From NCBI GenBank assembly GCA_001600875.1, contig BCLD01000002.1:720834-784833 (forward strand): a DNA stretch of 64,000 nt. Direction: 5' to 3'. Of this stretch, positions 22,824 through 34,975 are shown in pieces. Both the position numbers and the translations under genes were made by a program. Below the pieces are notes generated by a model. It saw only the letters and a program-made list of their open reading frames with translations. It had not been told where the DNA came from and searched no databases. This DNA is from Solicoccozyma terricola. Its lineage: Eukaryota > Basidiomycota > Tremellomycetes > Filobasidiales > Piskurozymaceae. Within the stretch, counting starts at the first letter, position 1; the number at the start of each line of letters is the position of its first letter.

Positions 22824-23281
22824 GTTACTACGGGTACGCAGGGGGTCCGCGGGGAGAGGGTGGCGGGGGGGGGGGGGGGGGTGGATTATATGATGTTCGT
22901 CGTCAAGAGGGTGGACTGTAAGACTCGAGAGGGTTCGTTATCGGTATCGGTATCGATATATGTCCTAGGCAAAACATGTTAACCAAATACCAATGTTGAA
23001 TGATATTCTCCGCTGCGGGTCCATCATTGACCATGAATCAGGAACGAACGGAAGCGGTGACTTGCAACGTCAAACAGGTACATGGATGTAAATAATGAAA
23101 GGTCACACACTATAACCTACCTAGTCGAGAGCGATCGAAGCGGAGAGCGACATGGTGATAGTTCCATCCTACGAGAGAAAAAAAGAAAAAAATTACAAAA
23201 ATACAATCGCGCCTACAACCACGTAGATAAGATATCGGAAGTAAAAATTTCACAAAACGCCCCCAAGCCGGTATCCAGTTT

Positions 23282-25300
23282 CTATAAGTTTTCCACCGAC
23301 CGTCTAACCTCAGCCCTATCCATCTCCTTTCTCCAATCTGTCTTGAATAAATACACCAATCCTTCCGTGATTCCAACCAAGAACAAACCCAGACTTTGAC
23401 CACTCCACAATCCGACCAGGCCCCAACCGGCATGGAAAGCGAGTGCGTAACCGACTGGAATGCCGACTAGGTAATATGATACGAGGTGGATGGTAGCCGC
23501 CAAATGCTGTTTAGCGAGTGCACGTAGGACAGCGCCACCGGAGCTTTGAAGCTGATGTAAAGACGGCCCGCCCGACATATCAGTTATCGTCATGTTGAAG
23601 GATAATTCGAAACACTCACCGCATCCCATAGCTGGTATGTCGCCATCGGTACAATAACCCTCTTGATCAAATCTATCGTCTCTGGATCTTCCGTGAATAT
23701 TCTAGCCAACGCCCCTCTTCCGAGAAGCATCCCTCCCGCAAGGAGGACGGCAGATCCGATTAACAGCGTGTAAGACGCCCGAACCATGACGATCGCCGAT
23801 CGAATACCAGGCTGGCCGTGGCCAACGATGTTGCCAAGACGAGCGAGGGAAGCAGCCGAACCAGCGTAGGGTATCATGGTCAAGAACAGGTCGACTGCAG
23901 AGCGGGCATAGTCAATTGATTATTTGTACTTGCGGAACCGCAGGGGGAAGAATCGGCTGACTGTTCGTGATGGCTGCCTGAGCCGCGACTGGAATTTCTC
24001 CCAGTCGTCCTGCGAATAAAGAAACGATCTCGAAGCTCCTTGATTCGCCGCTCCTGTTTAGCAGACTGCACAGACAAGGACGGTAGTTATCCCTTACTTA
24101 CCACCACTCGGAGCCATACATCTGTTGAATGGATCAATCGAATATCAGCTCGACAGCTCGTTCCACCCGATAATTTAAACACTTAAACACTCACGAAGAT
24201 GCAAGGTATCATGATATGCAAATATGCACCCCACCCATTCAACGCTCTTCTATCCCAACCACCCCAACACTCTTTCGCCTTTGAATTCCAGATCCACACA
24301 ACCAACAACAGACCGATCAGCCAATCAGAGCATGCCAAAGCCACCATCGCTCCATTCCCGCCCAATGAAGTCTTGTGAACGAGTACGTAGGTGAGAACCA
24401 GATGGAATGGTAAGACCCCGAGTACTACGAATGTTGCCGCGTGGAATATACCTTGTGCTTGGAGGAAAGACTTTGTCGTTTCCATGAGGGCTGTCTCGCC
24501 CGGGGGGGGGGGGGGGGGGGGTTAAGAAGTAAATGTCAGCAGAATCGTTATATCCCGGAAAACAATGCAGTTGCTCACCGTAACCCGGTATACTGAGTGT
24601 TGCCCATCGCATATACGGTTTCAGACCTGCGGCCAAGCTGGGCGGTTGATCTAGCGCAAGCATGATCGGCTCGATGTTCCACCACATTACGATAACAGGT
24701 ATGGTGCATATGTTTGTCAGCATAAAGCTACGAAGAGCGATGACGCCCATATCGGTTTTGACATTGGTTTTTGAGGTGAACAGAGGAGCTGAAAGGGTGA
24801 TTTGAGCGGACGTTGAGGCAAGGACGACGAGGTACCCTGTCACTCCTGCGATTTGGTTGCCGTTACCTACGATACCGAGTTCTATGGGTCCGAGTTGACT
24901 GTGAGGTAAGAAAAAAAAAAAGGGGGGGGGGGGGTATGCGGTCAGATAGATGTGAGCCGATTGCAACGTACCGCATGATTGACACAGACGCTGCTCACCC
25001 TGCTATTGCAGTCGTTGAGATATTGAGCAAACCCTCAAGCATAAATCCCACCACCATCGGGAATGCTGACTTGATCAACAAAGACACCGCCTTGCCGTAC
25101 GTTTCCACACGAGTGCAGTCATCTTCATCGTCATAACGCTTGGCAAGAAGTGAGGTGGTTTCATCGGCCGCAGTGCCGTTGGGATGGTCGAGGTCGGCAT
25201 GGGATAGGCGGGTTGGAGAGTGATCTAGGTCTCCGGCGACTTGATGGTGTATGTGTGGACGAGGTGTTATGGCGCCGTGGCTTTCGCGACGAGGCAACAT
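23282..25300 (-). CDS. MATE family multidrug/toxin extrusion transporter
   Basis: Proton- or sodium-coupled drug and metabolite exporter with 12 expected helices. The N-terminal cytosolic tail from ATG 25300 (MLPRRESHGAITPRP) ends in ADETTSLLAKRYDDEDD, then helix 1 is IKSAFPMVVGFMLEGLLNI. The order continues GPIELGIVGNGNQIAGVTGY, LRSFMLTNICTIPVIVMWW, a proline-rich loop (LDQPPSLAAGLKPYMRWA) with the IPGYGE turn, SFLQAQGIFHAATFVVLGV, FHLVLTYVLVHKT, ACSDWLIGLLLVVWIWN, GAYLHIMIPCIF, MTMIPYAGSAASLARLGN, LIGSAVLLAGGMLLG, VSYYLVGIPVGYALAFH and WGLVGLWSGQSLGLFLVG before the stop at 23282. About nine exons; two introns carry long C tracts immediately before the acceptor. Confidence 0.92.
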
Positions 25301-25591
25301 GGTGAGTACCTGCAGATGATGTGTTGAAAGGGGTGCGGTGGTCAGTGCTGCTGGCTGCCCTCATTTAATCTAGCATGACGGTGACACACCGATGCTGCCG
25401 TCCGATGAGATTTCCCGACGATATCTGGCTGGAATCTGTGGATAGGAGGGTCGCACTTTGTCGCGGAACAACTTTATTCTTTTAGCCGCAAAGTAAACCC
25501 GGGCGGGCACGTGATCGTGATGGGCATGTGTTAACAGCATGGCTCATAATACACGCCGGGGGTATACACACACACACAGCCTTCACAACAT

Positions 25592-28500
25592 CTACCCTCC
25601 CTTCTTTCGCGACGTCATCGGACTTCCAGATCTGCTCGACACCGCTGAATCCACCGCTGGCATTTGCGTGAACGAGATGACGGAAAACTGTAGCAGTTGG
25701 TGATCAGTCAGGTATGCGCGGGGACAGGCGACGGCATCTCATTTTCACTCACCATATCCCACCAGTTCTTCACCAGCTCCTGGTCCGCCCGATTTGGTGG
25801 TACGCGGGCGCAGAGAGCGCAAGCGATGTGGAGGACCTTGGTCCGCTGTAGTAGGATGGTTTATTAGCGGACGTTCACACCAAAAGGAAAGGCAAGAGTC
25901 CGATGACATACCATGCTTTCTCCATTCGCTGCCAGATCTTCCGTAGGGATACTGTTCAAAGAGGGGGAGAGTGGGATTGATTGAGCTCTGCGTCCAAGGC
26001 AAAAAGCCTTCTGGCGGCAACATCATCGGCCTCACCTGATGAGCAGCGAGTACACGTCCCGTGCAACGTCTTCCCTTTCTCTCGCCAATTGCTCTTTGTC
26101 CACATCAAGCGATGCTCTCAGGTCGTACTGTGGGGGCAGTAAGGTATCCTGTTCAGCCGAATCTCTTACATCCCCAACCCCGGAGAGTAGCATCCCACTC
26201 ACCAATGCAAACTTGGCAATCGCCGCTGTAATCAACACATTCGCCCTCTCCATCGCAAACACTTGTCTTGCCGAATCCGACCACCCGGGGATATCCCCAC
26301 TGTTTCCCTGCATGACGTTTGGTAACTCGTCCACGATCGCATGGACACGATCCTCCGCTTGCACTGCCCATGCTGTCGTCACCGCGGGACGGGGACCGCA
26401 CGGGGAATGCAACGTGCGGTGTACGAAGAACGTCTCCGAGAGGACACGGAAGACTTTGCACACGGATACGAAGCCAACGAGGTACGACACCCTGGACGGA
26501 GGTTGGGCGAATGTACCCTGAGAAGTGATAAACTCATCATCCGTCTCTTCCGGAAACGAACAAACGCCTTGAAAATCGTTCAAAAGCATAGGGAGGCCGG
26601 GTATTGCACGCGTTTTATCCATCGCGTAGAGGTGCCAAAATGTGCGTCTTCGAAGTTGGATCTCGATGGGGTCAAGACCGAGCGTCGCTGTTTTTGCGTC
26701 GTTATGAAGACCCATCGAGTAAGTAAGTTGAGCGGCTATACCGAGACGGACTCCAGCGGCCTGATTGAGGCCAATGGAGATGAGGTAGAAGTAGTCGCTG
26801 TAAAGAGTTACATGTTACGTAAGTGTCAGTACGTGTCGTTGACTTGTGAGGCAATGGCGTTATGACCCACAACATAATGGTCGCCACATGCACCAAAGTG
26901 ACATTTTCCAAATAAAACGACTCCAATGATAAACAAGTCCGATGACATCTCCTCTGTAGTCGTTTCAAACCTTCAATGTCGAATGTCCCGCTCATTCTAC
27001 TCGTCGGTAGTTGCGAGATGACGTATACGACTGTCGGGAGGTTATTATATCAGCCAACCCACCGACCCAACCGTCCCAGCGACCGCGAGCTACTCACCTA
27101 TCGATAACAACAACGCTCTAAAGCTCGGATCCCTAATATCCAACCTCGTCGCCAAATTCTCCGCAAAAGTCGGTCGATGAACGATCGGCATAAGTGGGTA
27201 GAGGTATTTGAGGAACAATGAGATGAAGTAGCATAGATCAGACCACGATACTACGTCTTCGACTTGAGGCATTTTTTTATTTGCTGCTGATGGTTTTAAT
27301 GGCCAATCTGGGGAGTCGGATGATTGTGTAAGTCCGGGTGGGAATGTTGATGTCGCGGTCAAGTTTGGTAATCCCCCGCCTCCGGCTGTAGGTGATGGAC
27401 CTAACGTATCTGAATATGGACCGAACGAAGTACGACCCGGTGTTCCACCTATTCCTCCCCCAAAACCCATTTGAAACCCCTCTGAACTTCTTGGATGAAT
27501 CGATGAAAAATCCATCCCTTCCATCAAATCTTCCCCAATGGGAAATCCACCGCCACCCGAACCACCACCACCACCCACTCCAGATCCATTCCCATCACCT
27601 AACAAACTATCCAACCACGCAGCAGTCGATCCTCCACTTGGATTAAACGTATTAATCGGTATCCCAGATTGGAATCCACCCGTCGTCGTCGTCGTCGCCG
27701 CCGCCGCACCACCCGTCGCCGACGCCGCAACACCTATCCCACTTGAAACTGGAATCCCAGAAATAGTCCTATTATCAGATGGAGTTGATAATGCATTCGG
27801 TGAGAACCCTTGTCCTTGTCCATGGCCTGTAATAAACGACAATGATTCATCGAATGATCTATATTCATGTGGTGGTGGTGGTGTTGGTGGTTGTTGTTGT
27901 TGTTGTTGTTGTTGCGGTCCTTGGGGATGCGGATGTGGATGTGGATGTGGATGTTGAGAACGCATCGAATGTTGATTTCCTGGAGATCTAGATCTTTTCC
28001 TAGATTGACCGAAATCACTAGACGATGATAATTGATCGCTTTGATTCGGTTGTCTTTGTGATCTGTAAGCCGCTACGAGACTATATGTGTTTTGGTAGTG
28101 AGGAGGAATGGGGGAGAGAGAGATTGGGTCGATTAGTATAACATTGTCGAATTAAACCCGCGACGCTAGAAGGGGAATACGAAGTGCTCGCTACGTTCGC
28201 CAAAGACAGTAGTCTTCGCTCAGCGAGGATACGAGTGCGCACTACATTCGCGACGATATGAATGCTCGCGGGAAGTTCACGATGAGTGCTCGCTTCCATC
28301 GCGAAGTAATGGATTGCTCACTACGTTCGCAATTGAAGTACTCTTCTCGCTTCGCTTCGCTCTCCCTCATCCCTTTCCACCCGCACCCACTCACGCGCTA
28401 GTCCTCCCCGGTTTCTTCTTTATATAATCGTATGTACAAGGTAGGTCGATATTCCGACATGGTTGACATTCTTTATCACCTGGTTTTGAATCCTGTGGGA

Positions 28501-28829
28501 GTACGCATTTGACCTAGGGTTGGGGGTGTTGTGTTAAAGACGACGGAGAGGAATAGTGGATTGTGGGATGAGAAGGAGGTGGGGAAAAATCAGCTATCAC
28601 ACTTCAACAAGTGGAGGCAATGAATGGCATGTAGCCCCACCGCCCAGATCCGTGAAGTGAAAAAAAGAAAAAGGAAAAAAAAAAACACAGGAACCCCTCC
28701 CCCCCAACTCACCTTCCTCTTCCGACAATTATCACAGGTCTTGTTCTCTCTTTTTGTTGATTGTGATTGACCGCCTACCCCAATCGCCGTCTCCCCTGAC
28801 GGTGTGACTGAACTATCATCAGACAGCAT
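25592..28829 (-). CDS. Zn2Cys6 transcription factor with fungal_trans domain (XlnR-like layout)
   Basis: Starts at ATG 28829 (MLSDDSSVTPSGETA). The cluster is KTCDNCRKRK, then VKCVLPQDSKPGDKECQPC and NIDLPCTYDY followed by IKKKPGR, which resembles XlnR/Xlr1-type proteins in the long spacer and KKPGR tail. A low-complexity linker follows with HPHPHPHP, eight Gln and Gly/Ser runs. The fungal_trans domain has LFLKYLYPLMPIVHRPTFAE, LKRLQRRCHRTCLSLESFYL, a QLTYSMGLHND segment, IQLRRRTFWHLYAMDKTRA and GLPMLLND. The C-terminal exons include SIPTEDLAANGESM and VLHIACALCARVPPNRADQE. The last splice leaves two possible C-termini; the stop at 25592 belongs to one of them. It is divergent from the large gene at 29479. 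A long intron near 28080-28400 carries satellite relics. Confidence 0.85.
28150..28372 (-). repeat. Degenerate copies of the 49-bp satellite inside an intron
   Basis: GCTCACTACGTTCGC at about 28316-28330 is the exact reverse complement of GCGAACGTAGTGAGC, which is repeated in the STN1 intron 25 kb away. Related pieces (GTGCTCGCTACGTTCGCC, CTTCGCTCAGCGAGGA, TCTCGCTTCGCTTCGCTC) fill the interval. The orientation is opposite on the plus strand. Confidence 0.7.
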
Positions 28830-29400
28830 AGTTCCCACTTTTTTGAGATATGAGGATACTCCACAGCTGATTCGACGATGTGACGGCGGATAACCGGGGA
28901 GATCGAGGGGATTGGAATGAGCGGAGTCGGGGAAGGTGTGAGGGTGGATGGGATGGGAGGGGAACCAACGAGGATGTCCACCGTGTATCGTATCGCCGTG
29001 CCAGAATACAATCCAACGAATGCGGGTGCCGCTTCCTGCCGCTGGATGGTGCTTTGGGACGATCAGTGATGGTGCTGACGCTCTGAATGATCGTGAACGA
29101 CGATGTTGGCCCGCTGCTTCTCGTCGGCGATCATCGGCCGGGCAAATCCGCGCTCCCATCATTCGACCGAGAATGACACGTCATGGTGGGTGGCTGGGTG
29201 GCGGTGGCGGTGGCGAATGACCGCTATCTTCCCTTCAGGTGTTTCATCGAGTAGCATACCTCAAACATGAACAATATCCCATCCCTCGTTTCAAAGTACT
29301 CACCAGTTAAAAGCTGTAAACCATGTAATCTCATAATCGGTGCATCTTAAGAACAAGATCGTTCATCAACAACACCACCATCTTCAAACCGTGATAATAC

Positions 29401-29463
29401 ACCGACCGACCGACCAACCAGCCAGTCAACCAACCAACCAACCAACCAACCAACCAACCACCT
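29401..29463. repeat. (CCAA)n/(CCGA)n tract in the 5' leader of the next gene
   Basis: Tetranucleotide repeats ACCGACCGACC then CAACCAACCAACC run to within 20 bp of ATG 29479. The interval 28830-29400 between the divergent genes has no supported gene. Confidence 0.85.
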
Positions 29464-29478
29464 ACCACCTATCAAACA

Positions 29479-32400
29479 ATGCCAGACGGTATTATTCTAT
29501 CCATCATCCTCTTGGTCTCCTCCTACTTCACGATCAAATACGTTCAATCAAAAGATCAATCACTAGGTGATTTCTTGAACGATTTCATAAATCGTTTATT
29601 TCCATCTCCAGATCAACGAACAGAGGTGTCACGAGATGATAATGATGAGTTGAAGAAAACGGAAGATGCAGAAAAGAGAGATCGATCTGTTTCGAGAGGA
29701 AGACGTCTCAATAGATCGGGTTCACCAAATGATAGCGGCTTCAGCAGCGCAGATTCACTAATTGGTGATGATGATGATATCTCACTTATCAAGAAAGCTC
29801 AAGAGAATAGAGGACAAAGTTCAAGTTCAAGTTCCAATCATAAAACTTGTTCATCTCATGTCGTTCTTCGAACGAGCAGAAACAGAAAGGTGGGATCAAA
29901 CAAGAAGCAGAGAGAGACGAGTTCGGAGGATGAGTTGGAAGCAGAGGTAGAGGAGGTGAAGTTTTTTCCCCTTACTCTCTTTTGGTCATTTCTTTAGTCG
30001 CCTTTCTCGGTTAGCGTTTCAAAGCTGATGAAAGGAGGGAGTGGATTTTCTTTTCCTTTAGGTCAACCAGATGAAGATTTCTGATAAACCCACCGAACAG
30101 ACTCAAAAATCATCTAAATCATCTGGATCATCCGATCCACCTAAATCTTCAAAGGTTGAAAAAACTAAAGGAAAAGAAATCAACTTGACGCTGCTAGACC
30201 CAGATTCATCATCACCTATCAAGGAAAAGAAGAAGAAACGAAAATCCGATAAAGAAACTGTGAATGATAAGAAGGTAGATAAAAAAGTAGTCGAGAAATT
30301 CTCATCAGATTCAGAAAATCAATCACCCGAGACACAACGTGAACCATCACCTATCGAACCGAAAGCAAAGGAAAAATCGAAAAAATCCAAGGAATCGACA
30401 AAGACGACTACGACGACGAAGGAAAAGAAGAAAGACTTGCCTGAAAAGGTGAAAAGTGGTGATAGAGTGAAGAAGGAGAAAACGACACGAGGACGAGAGG
30501 ACGACGACGATGGGAGTGATTCACCGTCTGTGGCTATTAAACGCACAAAGTCGAGGACTGTCAGGGATTCCGAAAGGGAGGGGGATGACAAGGGGAAGAA
30601 GAGACCGAAAAAACAGTCGAGGCAAGTTGTTGATTCATCAACAGAGGAGGAGGACGAGGAGGAGGAGGTCAGGGTAAAATCGAGAAAGCAGAGGGCGGTT
30701 GACGACCGAGAGGAGGATGAAAAGGTAAAGCTGAAACGAACCAAGACGAAGGGCTCCACTCCTCCACCGGATCCTACCAATACGAAGGATGCACGACGTG
30801 CCAAAGACAAACAATCTCCAAGGCGGGAACAAGAAGTCGTTGATTCTCTCGAAGATCAATCGTCAGGGGACATCGATGACGGAACGGCGGATGAGCCGAG
30901 GGAACCACGACGACGGACGACGGAACGGAAGGTATCGAATGGTACGAGGACGGTGGAAGGAGCAGGACTCCGGGAACCTCGTTACAGAGACCGCAATGAC
31001 GCTGGAGTTGACGCCGGGCAGACCAGATTGAGAAGCAGATCCCGGAGAGTCGATGACCGCTACCAGGAGTCTGATCAATCAGATGGGTTGTACCAGGACC
31101 CGAGAGGTTCCACTGCAAGACCCTCGCGTCGCGCCGTAGAGTCGAGAAGGAGGAGGGATTTGTATAACGAAGATCAAGAGGACTTGCTACCACCACCGGA
31201 CACTGCAGCTCCCCGTAGACGTGAGGGGTCGGCGGCCAAGCCACCCATGTCTCGCTCCAACCTCGTCGACAAACAGCCCTCTGACACTTCGCCCGGCGAC
31301 GACAGCTATCGAAGACCAGTAGAGGCCGGCGTGGAAGAGCTTCGATTGCCCCCCATTGCTGAAAACAAAGGAGTCAATAGCTCCGGTCACGGTAGAAGCA
31401 GGCATCCATCTGACGACGCCAACAAAGGTGAGGATTCCAAAGTTTCCCCGTTAGGGAGGGATTCTGGAGGAAAAGAGAACAGCTCAGAAGTCCCAAAGTC
31501 CGACAAACACGACCTTAAAGATGCAGCGCCACAGGTAGCCGAAAGCAGGGAAAAACTACCCAAGACAAGCAGAGCTCCTCGCAAGCACACCCCTCGGTTG
31601 CTAGCTAGTTCAAGCAGCTCTGATTCGGATACGGTGGCGCCACGCCCAACAAACAAAGGTGCTTCGGGAGGGATAGCGCTCACAGCAGGTAACATAGGTC
31701 ACCAAAACAACCCTTCGCCCGGTACAAGACCACCCGCGACAAGCGGAACGAAGATTACACATGTAGGTAGTATGGAAAAGACCACTCCGCGCCAACAGTC
31801 ATCAAATTCGGACGTCACCCACCTGCCGACAAGCACTCCACATGTGCCGGAGATTGTTCCGGGGCCTCTGGCCAGCAAGACGCCGTCTCCAAAGAATCAT
31901 GCGTCAGGCACAGCCACCAAGGATGGGCCGCCGCCACCCGCGCCGCTCAAAGACAAAGCTCCAACTGTGGTCAAAAGTTCTGCCACGTTGAAGGCGCAAC
32001 CGCCAACTGATACGGCAGCATGTGAGCACATCAAACTTGTGCATCATCGCACTTGGACACTAACATTTATGTTTACTAGCCGGGCCGCGTATGGCCTCCG
32101 GGGAAGCCAATATCAAGCCTCCCAAGACAACCAACGAGAAACCTTCCGCACAGTCTAAGGAGGGCGTTGCGCAGGTAAGGTCCTGTTCAGAAGTCCGGCG
32201 TGCCAGTACCTGATCACACACCAAGATATCCTCAGCCCCCCACCACCTCATCCGAACCCACTCAGAAGAACCATGAGAAAGGACGTTCCCAGCTCAATTT
32301 ACCAGAATCTCCAGCAAGCCGTCCGTTTGAGAAGACCTCGAAAGATGGTACTTCGAAACAGAACGACTCGCATCTAAGTAGCTCGCATGATCTCAAAGGT

Positions 32401-34789
32401 AAAATGGCAGTTCCAACTCCTTCCGACGTTGGCACAGCCTCCAAAAATGCACCGTCCAAGACGCCACCTACCCGGATTGCAGCCGAAGATTCAGGCTCTT
32501 CTACGCCGATCCCAAAGCTAAACCATCCCGACAAAGCGAAAATAACCCAAGTACCGTCTCGCACACCTGTGGCTACAGACTCAGCACCTGCAACAAAGCT
32601 GCAAGTCAAACCTACAGAGTCGGACCGGTCGACGAACGCTTCTAACAATGTTCCGCCTGCTATTCCACCGTCTGTTAACCGTAAAAAGGATGAGAATGCC
32701 AAGGTATCATCTATCCCGCCTGTGCCTGCTGCCGCAAAATCAGATCTACCAACATCTCCTAGCGGGATCCCTCAAGCTGACATTTTCTCTGACAACCCCC
32801 TCGAGGGTAACAACGGAAAGGCATCTGCAAATGTACGAAGGAAACCTACAGTTAAAGCCAAGCCAGAAAAACTTTCCGGCAAGCCTGTGCAACATATCCC
32901 CGCCTCTTCAGAAACCCTCAGCCCCAGGCTACCCACTAAGAAACAGTCCAGTACGGTTGAGGCAGCTGCAGCAGAGTCGCCAGCCAAGAAGATAAATAAC
33001 ATCAAACAGGACACAGGTACATTCACGAAAAATCTACCTCCCGACGAGTCCCAGGGCAAAGCTTCGGCAGCTATTGATGGTGAGTTGACTTATTATTCCA
33101 CAACGCCGTGCTCATGTATGTTGTAGGATTCCCAGCTGCCGGGGGTGCTTCAGATCCGGTATCACTTCCGGTGAAACGTCCAAAACTCGAGAATACAGAG
33201 GAGAGAATTAGAGCGGAGCTGGACAAGACAGGACTCAATTCCCCAACTGCAATCAGGGATTTTCTCGAAAAAGCCAGAATCAACAAACATGATGCTCCTA
33301 GAGTAAATTCCACAATCATAGAACAACTGAATGGCCTGGAGGCGGCAATTACGGAGAAGGGAAAAAGTGATCGAGGGAAAGGATTGCGTAAGTGGACAAC
33401 ATTGAAGGGAAGCCTCAGACGGCAACAATACTGACCACAATTTGAAACCATTCCAGACTCAAAATCCACGAATAACCCCCTCGCTAAGGATACATTCCCC
33501 CGTCAAATGGGACCTACTCTTATAGCACATAATGAGGCATCTACTAGCAGAAGGAAGAAGGCGGAGCAGGCGGCAAAGGAAAAGAAAAAGAACAAGAAAA
33601 ACCTAGAGGAAGCCGTCGCTGTTCAGAATCCGGAAGCAGCATCTCACCTTGATGATGACCCTGCCCAGGAAGACGTGAAATCCAGAAAGAGGTCCGAAGA
33701 CGATGACGAGGGAGAAGAGGATTCTCCGGTCCGAGGCTCCCGCAAGCGCGAAAGAACAAGGAAGACAGGAGGTCAAGATCAGACTGGAACATTTGATGAC
33801 GCACCAAGAGAAAGGAGTGGACAGAGGCAAAACATCAGTCACAAGAAAAGGAGGGGGAGGTCTCCAGATAGAAGCAGAAGTGAAAACGAATCTGAGTCCG
33901 ATCCAAACTTCTCTTACGACGTTGTTGATGAACCGTCGCTGTCATGGATGGAGAGATGGAGATGTATCAAACATCACTGGACAGAAAGCATCATCCTTTC
34001 CTTGCTTATCGTCGTTTACTTGTTGATCTTCATAGGGGCTCAAGGGATGATATCGTTCCTAATGACTGAAGGCGCTTCAGGAGGATTTGCACCAAACGTT
34101 GAGTCGATCATTCTAGAAGGAAACGATCGACTTCAGTGTTTACATCCACCGCTGGTGGGTTAAATAAAGGGTTGCTACAGATGGCATCCAAGGCGGGGAT
34201 TGGACCGGGTGTGATGGCGATCGTCATTCTTCACCTGCTTTACTTGATTGGACCAAGTATCATGTTCTATCTTTTACACCGGATTTCCACTAGCGTCATT
34301 GAAACGGAATCCGAGGAAGTAAAGGAAGAAGACAAGTCTGAAGGAATTTTACCTTCCCTTCGGTCATTGATGTTCAGAGATATTCCGGCTGCTATCCTCG
34401 GATGCATCCCATGGAGGAAAATGTGGAGAGTCCTAAGGAAGACTAAGCTTGTCGGTTGGACTCGTATCTTCTCCTTTTTCGGCCTCATCTCAGTCATCGT
34501 ACTTGTTGGAAGACAGCTTCAAAGTATGACTGTTATCTTACAAGGCCTTAAAGCAAGCGATGTCATGATGGGTGGGAATCTAACAGATGTTCAAGCCACG
34601 CAACGATTATACACTTCCGTACTGGAGGAAATGGGCGATAGTGCTGGATTGAATGTGATTGTTGTTTCCCAGTTGGCGTGGTTGACTTTTGGTGGAGCGT
34701 TCTTTTACTTTCTATTCCGGTTATTGGAAGCACCTCTGACCATCAAGGGGGATGCCGAAGATCCTGTGGATCCTGTGAATGTGGTGTAG
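29479..34789 (+). CDS. Very large membrane-anchored, disordered protein of unknown function
   Basis: Starts at ATG 29479 with a transmembrane segment (IILSIILLVSSYFTIKYV). Exon 1 ends in DELEAEVEE; intron at about 29956-30060. Exon 2 (about 650 codons) is almost wholly charged and Ser/Lys-rich, with SDSEN, KEKKKKRKSDK and TEEEDEEEEVR tracts. Three middle exons continue as Pro/Ser/Lys-rich sequence. The C-terminal part has four helices: SIILSLLIVVYLLIFIGAQ, GVMAIVILHLLYLIGPSIMF, IFSFFGLISVIVLVG and LAWLTFGGAFFYFLFRLLE. Frames are reconciled by an intron 34098-34180 (83 nt) with the weak donor GTTGAG. Total is about 1,600-1,700 aa, ending at TAG 34789. Helices at both ends with a long basic-acidic loop between them suggest a tether in the ER or nuclear envelope (inference). 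No family recognised. Confidence 0.7.
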
Positions 34790-34796
34790 GTGACAT

Positions 34797-34844
34797 GTGG
34801 GTGGCGGTGGCGGTGGCGGTGGCGGTGGCGGTGGCGGTGGCGAA
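34797..34844. repeat. (GGTGGC)n hexanucleotide repeat
   Basis: About eight units of GTGGCG immediately 3' of the stop of the large membrane protein and 130 bp upstream of the next start. It lies outside coding sequence in both models. Confidence 0.9.
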
Positions 34845-34975
34845 AAATATACATGACGTGTCACGGTGCAAATTCACATTCAACCACGTGGAACGGTCCA
34901 ACTAATTTCAAACGACCAGCTAGTACAGACTGGGACAGGTATAAATCTACTTCGACCAGTCCATTCCCATCCATC

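Noticed and set aside
30319..30810. Ser-rich minus-strand ORF of 163 codons
   Set aside because: Mirror of Lys/Glu/Asp codons of the plus-strand disordered protein; low-complexity shadow.
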